Positions 59,012-64,000 of a DNA stretch of 64,000 nt are shown piece by piece. Position 1 is the stretch's first letter. Every line of letters begins with the position of its first letter. The stretch lies in assembly GCF_022761035.1 (NCBI RefSeq), contig NZ_JAKWJP010000002.1, positions 620,001 to 684,000 on the forward strand, in the 5' to 3' direction. The translations under genes were made by a program, and so were the position numbers. The notes under the pieces are model-generated. The model ran no database searches and was not told the DNA's origin. It saw nothing but the letters and a program-made list of their open reading frames with translations. Source of the DNA: Microbacterium sp. SS28. GTDB taxonomy: Bacteria > Actinomycetota > Actinomycetes > Actinomycetales > Microbacteriaceae.

Positions 59012-60391
59012 CTAGCTCTTCACGGGTCCGGCGGCCGTCTCGTGCGCGTGCCCGAGCCGCAGGCCGGGCACGAGCGCGAGCAGCGCGAGCGCCGTCGCGA
59101 TGAGGAAGACTGCCGGGAATCCGGCATCCGTCCCCGCCAGCGCCGTGAAGGCGAGCCCCATCGCGGCGATCGCCGTCGCCGACCCGACCGAGTCCGAGAT
59201 CGAGAGCGCCGACGAGTTGAAGCCCTGGTTCTGCGGCGTCGAGTAGGCGAGCGTCAGCACCGTGAGCCTCGGGTACATGAGGCCCATCCCGGCGCCCGCG
59301 AGAGCCCAGCCGGCGACGATCGTCATTGCGTGCAGGTGCAGTCCCGCCGTCACCGCCGCGATGATCGTCGCCGACGCGAGGCCCGCCGTGCCGAGCATCG
59401 CGATGCGCGTGTTGCCGATCCGGTCGCCGAAGCGGCCCTGCATGTCGGCGGCGACGGCCCACGCGAGCGCGGCCGCCGTGAGCCCGAGGCCCGCCCAGGT
59501 CGGCGAGAAGCCGTACTCGTCGATCAGCAGGTACGGCACGTAGATCTCGGCGCCGAACAGCGAGCCCGCGATGAGTCCGCGCATGAGCACGACGCTCGGC
59601 AGGCCGCGTGCCGCGATGAGCGTGCGCCGCGGCAGCAGAGGGCGCGCCGCGAAGCCGATGACGAGGACGGATGCCGCGACCGCGACGCCCGCGTACTGGT
59701 CGAGCTGTCCCGCGAGACTCAGCGCCAGCGCGCCCGCGGCGACCGCGACGGCGCACGCGAGGCGCGGTCCGATGCGGTCCGACGACGGATGCTCCGTGTC
59801 GAGCGGCGTCCCCCGCAGGCGCGTCACGACCATGATGAACGCGACGACGGTGAGCCCTGCGACGCCCAGGAAGACCCAGCGCCAGTGCAGGTACTCCGTC
59901 ACGGCGCCCGCGAGGAAGGGACCCACGAGCGAAGGCACGACCCACGCCGCCGAGAAGGCCGCGAAGACCCGCCCGTGCAGGGCTGGCGGATACACGCGCG
60001 CGACGACGACGTAGAGCGCGACGGTCTGCCCGCCTGTCCCGAGACCCTGGATGAGGCGGCCGACGACGAGCACGTCCATGGTCGGGGCGAGGCCCGCCAC
60101 GACGAGGCCCGTCACGAAGAGCGCGACAGACACGGTCAGCGGCCACAGCGGCCCCGAGCGGTCGCTCCACGCGCCGACCGCGACCATGCCGATGACGCTC
60201 GTCGCGAGCGTTCCCGAGAACGCGATCGCGTAGAGCGCGGCGCCGTCGAGGTCGTCGCTCACGACGGGCATGACAGTCGTGACCGCGAGCGACTGCATCG
60301 CCGCGAGGAAGATGAGGGCGACGGCACCCACCGTCACCCAGATGCGGGTGGGATCCCAGATGGACTCCCGCGGCCCGGCCTCGGCGCTCAC
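59012..60391 (-). CDS. MFS transporter (14-TM/DHA2-like exporter)
   Basis: 459 aa, GTG start overlapping the aminotransferase stop (GTGA). Many hydrophobic helices; motif A-like GAWSDRSGPL between TM2 and TM3; GLGTGGQTVALYVVVARVYPP near TM5. Probably a drug or siderophore exporter. It converges on the siderophore operon with eight bases between stops. Confidence 0.85.
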   Translation of the reverse strand: MSAEAGPRESIWDPTRIWVTVGAVALIFLAAMQSLAVTTVMPVVSDDLDGAALYAIAFSGTLATSVIGMVAVGAWSDRSGPLWPLTVSVALFVTGLVVAGLAPTMDVLVVGRLIQGLGTGGQTVALYVVVARVYPPALHGRVFAAFSAAWVVPSLVGPFLAGAVTEYLHWRWVFLGVAGLTVVAFIMVVTRLRGTPLDTEHPSSDRIGPRLACAVAVAAGALALSLAGQLDQYAGVAVAASVLVIGFAARPLLPRRTLIAARGLPSVVLMRGLIAGSLFGAEIYVPYLLIDEYGFSPTWAGLGLTAAALAWAVAADMQGRFGDRIGNTRIAMLGTAGLASATIIAAVTAGLHLHAMTIVAGWALAGAGMGLMYPRLTVLTLAYSTPQNQGFNSSALSISDSVGSATAIAAMGLAFTALAGTDAGFPAVFLIATALALLALVPGLRLGHAHETAAGPVKS

Positions 60392-61548
60392 GATGCCGCG
60401 AGTGCGCCCACCCGCTGGATGGCCTCGCGCAGAAGGTCGGGAGAGCACGCGAAGTTGATGCGGATGTGCCCCTTGCCCTCGTCGCCGAAGAGCGGTCCGT
60501 GGTGGAAGGCGACCCGCGCCTTGCGGCGCAGCTCGGTCGCGGGGTTGTCGCCCCACCCGTAGGCTGACACATCGATCCACGCGAGGAATCCGGCATCCGG
60601 AATCCGGTACACCGCCTGTGGGAGGTGCTCGGCCAGGAGATCGGCGAGGAGACGGCGGTTGGCGTCGAGCGCCGCGAGCAGGCTGTCGAGCCATGCGTCG
60701 CTCTCGGCCGCGAAGGCGGCGTTGTGCGCGAGCGCGCCGAACAGGCCCGTGCGCCACTCGACCTCCCACGGGAGAGCCCGCAGCACCTTGGCCTGCTCGG
60801 GTCCGCCGCCGATCATGACGGCGCACTTGAGCCCTGCGAAGTTGTACGACTTGCTCGCACTCGTGACGGTGTAGCCGATGCTGCGTGCCGCGTCCGAGAC
60901 GGCGAGGAACGGCGTGAACGGAACGTCGCCGTGCGCGAGGGGACCGTGGATCTCGTCCGAGATGACGACCGCGCCGAAGCGCGCGGCGAGGTCGGCGAGC
61001 GCCGCGAGGCTCTCCGCCGAGTGCACAGTTCCGGTCGGGTTGTGCGGATTGCACAGCAGCACGGCCCGCGCGCCGCCCGCGAGCGCCGCTTCGATGCCGG
61101 TCAGGTCGAGCTCCCAGCCGTGCTCGCTGCGCGCGAGCGGCACGCGCTCGACGACGGCGCCGGCCTCCTCGACGGTGTCGAAGAAGGGCGGGTAGACGGG
61201 GGTCGTGACGACGACGCGGTCACCCGGCGAGGTCACGGCGCGCAGGATCTCGACGACGCCCATCATGACGTCGCCCGTCCAGAAGACCGTCTCGGGCTCG
61301 ATCGTCCAGCCCCAGCGACGTTCCGCGAAGCCCACGAAGGCCTCGCGGATGCCCGGCTCGGGCGGCGTGTAGCCCGTGTCGCCGAGCTGGACGGCGCGCG
61401 TCAGCGTACGCGTGATGGCGGGCGCGAGGGCGTAGTCCATCTCGGCGACGAAGAACGGCAGGATGTCCTCCGGGTACTTGCGCCACTTCGTGCTGGACCG
61501 CTGCCGCAGCTCGTCGAGGGGTAGGGCCTGCAGCGGGGTGACACTCAC
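60388..61548 (-). CDS. MalY/PatB-family PLP C-S lyase or aminotransferase
   Basis: 386 aa from GTG 61548 (ATG 61551 is one codon earlier). Fold-type I PLP enzyme: NPHNPTG, ISDEIHGPL with the cofactor Asp, and SASKSYNFAGLK with the Schiff-base Lys. MalY/PatB proteins cleave cystathionine or cysteine to pyruvate, ammonia and a thiol or sulfide. It lies directly downstream of the SUF operon where cysteine desulfurase often sits, and is coupled to the MFS gene. Confidence 0.88.
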   Translation of the reverse strand: MSVTPLQALPLDELRQRSSTKWRKYPEDILPFFVAEMDYALAPAITRTLTRAVQLGDTGYTPPEPGIREAFVGFAERRWGWTIEPETVFWTGDVMMGVVEILRAVTSPGDRVVVTTPVYPPFFDTVEEAGAVVERVPLARSEHGWELDLTGIEAALAGGARAVLLCNPHNPTGTVHSAESLAALADLAARFGAVVISDEIHGPLAHGDVPFTPFLAVSDAARSIGYTVTSASKSYNFAGLKCAVMIGGGPEQAKVLRALPWEVEWRTGLFGALAHNAAFAAESDAWLDSLLAALDANRRLLADLLAEHLPQAVYRIPDAGFLAWIDVSAYGWGDNPATELRRKARVAFHHGPLFGDEGKGHIRINFACSPDLLREAIQRVGALAAS

Positions 61549-61554
61549 CATAGG

Positions 61555-61560
61555 AGCCTA
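61555..61560 (-). promoter_or_regulatory. -10 hexamer TAGGCT before the C-S lyase gene
   Basis: TAGGCT on the minus strand with six bases to GTG 61548. Confidence 0.5.
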
Positions 61561-61630
61561 ACGAGCCGACGAATGCCGCGCGCGGACGTGACTCTGCATT
61601 GCAGCCCGCTCCGGCCCGCGGGCCGCGTGA

Positions 61631-61960
61631 TCAGATCGCGAAGCCGAGGGCGCGCATCATGTCGCGCCCGTCGTCCGTGATGCGCTCGGGGCCCCACGGC
61701 GGCATCCACACCCAGTTGATGCGGAAGCGCTCCACGATGTCGTCGAGGGCCTGCGCCGTCTGCTCCTCGAGCACGTCGGTCAGCGGGCAGCCCGCCGACG
61801 TCAGCGTCATGTGGATGACCAGCGCGTCGTTCTCGTCGTCCCACGCGAGATCGTAGATGAGTCCCAGGTCGACGACGTTGATCCCCAGCTCGGGGTCCAT
61901 GACGTCCTTGAGAGCCTCGGTGACCTCGTCGAACTTCTCGGGTGTGAGGGTCGCGGTCAT
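61631..61960 (-). CDS. sufT: MIP18/DUF59 metal-sulfur cluster assembly factor (SufT-like)
   Basis: 109 aa. Seen: LKDVMDPELGINVVDLGLIYDL and HMTLTSAGCPL with the conserved Cys. It matures Fe-S proteins together with the SUF machinery. Nine bases after the sufC stop; a TAGGAT hexamer that includes the sufC stop (61967-61972) may give it its own leaderless promoter. Confidence 0.9.
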   Translation of the reverse strand: MTATLTPEKFDEVTEALKDVMDPELGINVVDLGLIYDLAWDDENDALVIHMTLTSAGCPLTDVLEEQTAQALDDIVERFRINWVWMPPWGPERITDDGRDMMRALGFAI

Positions 61961-61969
61961 GCTGCGATC

Positions 61970-62740
<771 letters not shown>

Positions 62741-62753
62741 GCGGGTTTCCTTC

Positions 62754-63083
62754 TCAGTTCGCTTCTTTGGTCACGGCAGGGTCGATGAGCACGTCATCGC
62801 CCTCGATCGTGACGGCGTAGACCGGGACCGGCTCGTACGCGGGGAGGTTCAGGGGCTTGCCGGTGCGCAGCGAGAAGGCCGAGCCGTGGGCCCAGCACTC
62901 GAGCGTCTCGCCGTCGACGAAGCCCTCGGCGAGCGAGATGTCGCCGTGCGTGCAGGTGTCGCCGATCGCGTGCACCTCGCCGTTCGAGTCGAGTACGACG
63001 GCCATCGGCACGCCGTCGATCTCGAAGCGCTGGGCGGCGTCCTGCTCGAGGTCGCTGAGAGCGCAGACGCGCGTCGCGGTCAT
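62754..63083 (-). CDS. Rieske-type ferredoxin subunit in the SUF operon
   Basis: 109 aa. CTHGD and CWAHGS give the C-x-H...C-x2-H ligands of a Rieske [2Fe-2S] cluster. Small soluble ferredoxin of the non-haem iron oxygenase type. Located between sufD and sufC, with start overlapping the sufD stop; it may pass electrons or serve as a cluster client. Confidence 0.92.
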   Translation of the reverse strand: MTATRVCALSDLEQDAAQRFEIDGVPMAVVLDSNGEVHAIGDTCTHGDISLAEGFVDGETLECWAHGSAFSLRTGKPLNLPAYEPVPVYAVTIEGDDVLIDPAVTKEAN

Positions 63084-64000
63084 GCCGCGGCTCCTTCCGC
63101 GAGCTCACGCTCGATCGCCGCGGCGAGCTCCTGCTCGAGCGCGGGCACGCCGATCTTCTGCACGATCTCGCTCAGGAAGCCGATGACGACGAGTCGTCGC
63201 GCCTCGTCCTCCGAGATGCCGCGCGCTTGCAGGTAGAACAGCTGCTCGTCGTCGAAGCGACCCGTCGCGCTCGCGTGACCGGCACCCTGGATGTCGCCCG
63301 TCTCGATCTCGAGGTTCGGCACCGAGTCGGCGCGCGCGCCGTCGGTCAGCACGAGATTGCGGTTCGCCTCGTACGAGTCCGTGCCGACGGCATCCGGACC
63401 GATCAGAACGTCGCCGATCCACACCGAGCGCGCCCCGGAGCCCTGCAGCGCACCCTTGTAGAGGACGTCGCCCTTCGTGTGCTCGCCCTTGTGGTGCAGG
63501 TAGACCTGGCTCTCGAGGTGCTGGCCGGCGTCCGAGTAGGAGAGGCCGAAGAGCTCGGCCGCGGAGCCCGTGCCGGCGAGCTCGATCGAGGGGTTGACCC
63601 GCACGACCGCGCCGCCGAAGCTCACGACGATGTGCCGGAGGTAGGCGTCCTTCTCCACGCGCGCCTGGTGCGCCGAGAGGTGGATGGCGTCATCCGCCCA
63701 CTCCTGCAGCGAGATGACGGTGAGCTTCGCGCCGTCGCGCACCAGGATCTCGATGTTCTGCGCGTGGTGGGCTGTGCCCGTGTGGCGGAAGACGACGGTC
63801 GCATGCGAGTTCGCGCCTGCCTCGACGACGACGTGGGCGTGCGCGAGCCCGCCCGTGCCGACGAGGTTGACGAAGACCGGCTCGTCGAGCTCGACGTCCG
63901 CCGGGATGCGCACGAGCGGCGCCTGCGCCTCCTGCGACCAGGCGATGGCGCTCGGGAGGTCCTCGGGGCGGAAGATCTCGCCGCGCGGGGCCTCGCCCTT
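63080..64000 (-). CDS. sufD: SUF complex subunit SufD, C-terminal part (runs off the right edge)
   Basis: 306 residues visible, no start in the window; the frame stays open to the edge. Seen: HATVVFRHTGTAHHAQNIEI, ERIVV-like VEKDAYLRHIVVSFGG, and SVPNLEIETGDIQGAGHASATGRFDDEQLFYLQARGISEDEARRLVVIGFL in parts, the SufB/SufD core. Scaffold partner of SufB and SufC. Confidence 0.94.
   Translation of the reverse strand, partial: KGEAPRGEIFRPEDLPSAIAWSQEAQAPLVRIPADVELDEPVFVNLVGTGGLAHAHVVVEAGANSHATVVFRHTGTAHHAQNIEILVRDGAKLTVISLQEWADDAIHLSAHQARVEKDAYLRHIVVSFGGAVVRVNPSIELAGTGSAAELFGLSYSDAGQHLESQVYLHHKGEHTKGDVLYKGALQGSGARSVWIGDVLIGPDAVGTDSYEANRNLVLTDGARADSVPNLEIETGDIQGAGHASATGRFDDEQLFYLQARGISEDEARRLVVIGFLSEIVQKIGVPALEQELAAAIERELAEGAAA

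Noticed and set aside
58997..59035. Terminator between the siderophore operon and the MFS gene
   Set aside because: Only GGTC/GACC and CTAG pairings of four bases occur; too weak to call.

Overview
The window is high-GC DNA with heavy G/C use at third codon positions, densely packed with genes. It looks like chromosome of a Microbacteriaceae-type actinobacterium, probably Microbacterium or a close relative. Supporting signs are a zinc-independent L31, DUF3099, a GlgM/GlgC pair, a CGNR regulator, an IdeR-type iron box and many leaderless genes. No rRNA, tRNA, CRISPR, integrase or insertion sequence was recognised, and no gap longer than about 220 bases lacks a gene.

Left flank (1-25600): housekeeping and catabolic genes. 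They include an SGNH hydrolase tail, an rRNA/tRNA 2'-O-methyltransferase, a sirtuin and a histidine phosphatase. A TetR-controlled CoA-ester lyase/MaoC/acyl-CoA dehydrogenase operon and an Lrp-controlled branched-chain 2-oxoacid dehydrogenase (E1alpha-E1beta-E2) together look like a rearranged leucine-degradation locus. Then come an EamA exporter/CGNR regulator pair, ribosomal protein L31, an ABC ATPase, divergent glgM/glgC, serB, an SDR reductase, a DUF3099/SURF1 operon and an ABC-F ATPase.

Centre (25737-51272, with a regulator to 53928): an extracellular contractile injection system (eCIS, phage-tail-like). The main minus-strand operon runs sheath, tube, two overlapping small tail-assembly genes, an 864-aa Pro/Ala-rich protein with repeated hydrophobic-Gln-Arg motifs, second tube protein, LysM hub, VgrG-like spike, gp25, baseplate J, tail protein I, and a zinc-ribbon membrane protein. 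A convergent plus-strand pair encodes a membrane-anchored Ig-like protein and the PAAR tip. Two further minus-strand operons encode (i) a DUF4157 protein plus a 1101-aa effector ending in a putative PD-(D/E)XK DNase toxin, and (ii) a 1418-aa secreted adhesin-like protein, DUF4255 protein and AAA+ ATPase. Two LuxR-type regulators follow. Near-identical palindromes lie at the same distance upstream of operons (i) and (ii). No tail-fibre gene, capsid, terminase, integrase or lysis gene is present.

Right flank (54106-64000): an IdeR-boxed ferric-siderophore operon (binding protein, two permeases, ATPase, siderophore-interacting reductase), an MFS exporter, a MalY/PatB C-S lyase, and the SUF iron-sulfur operon (sufT, sufC, Rieske protein, sufD running off the edge).
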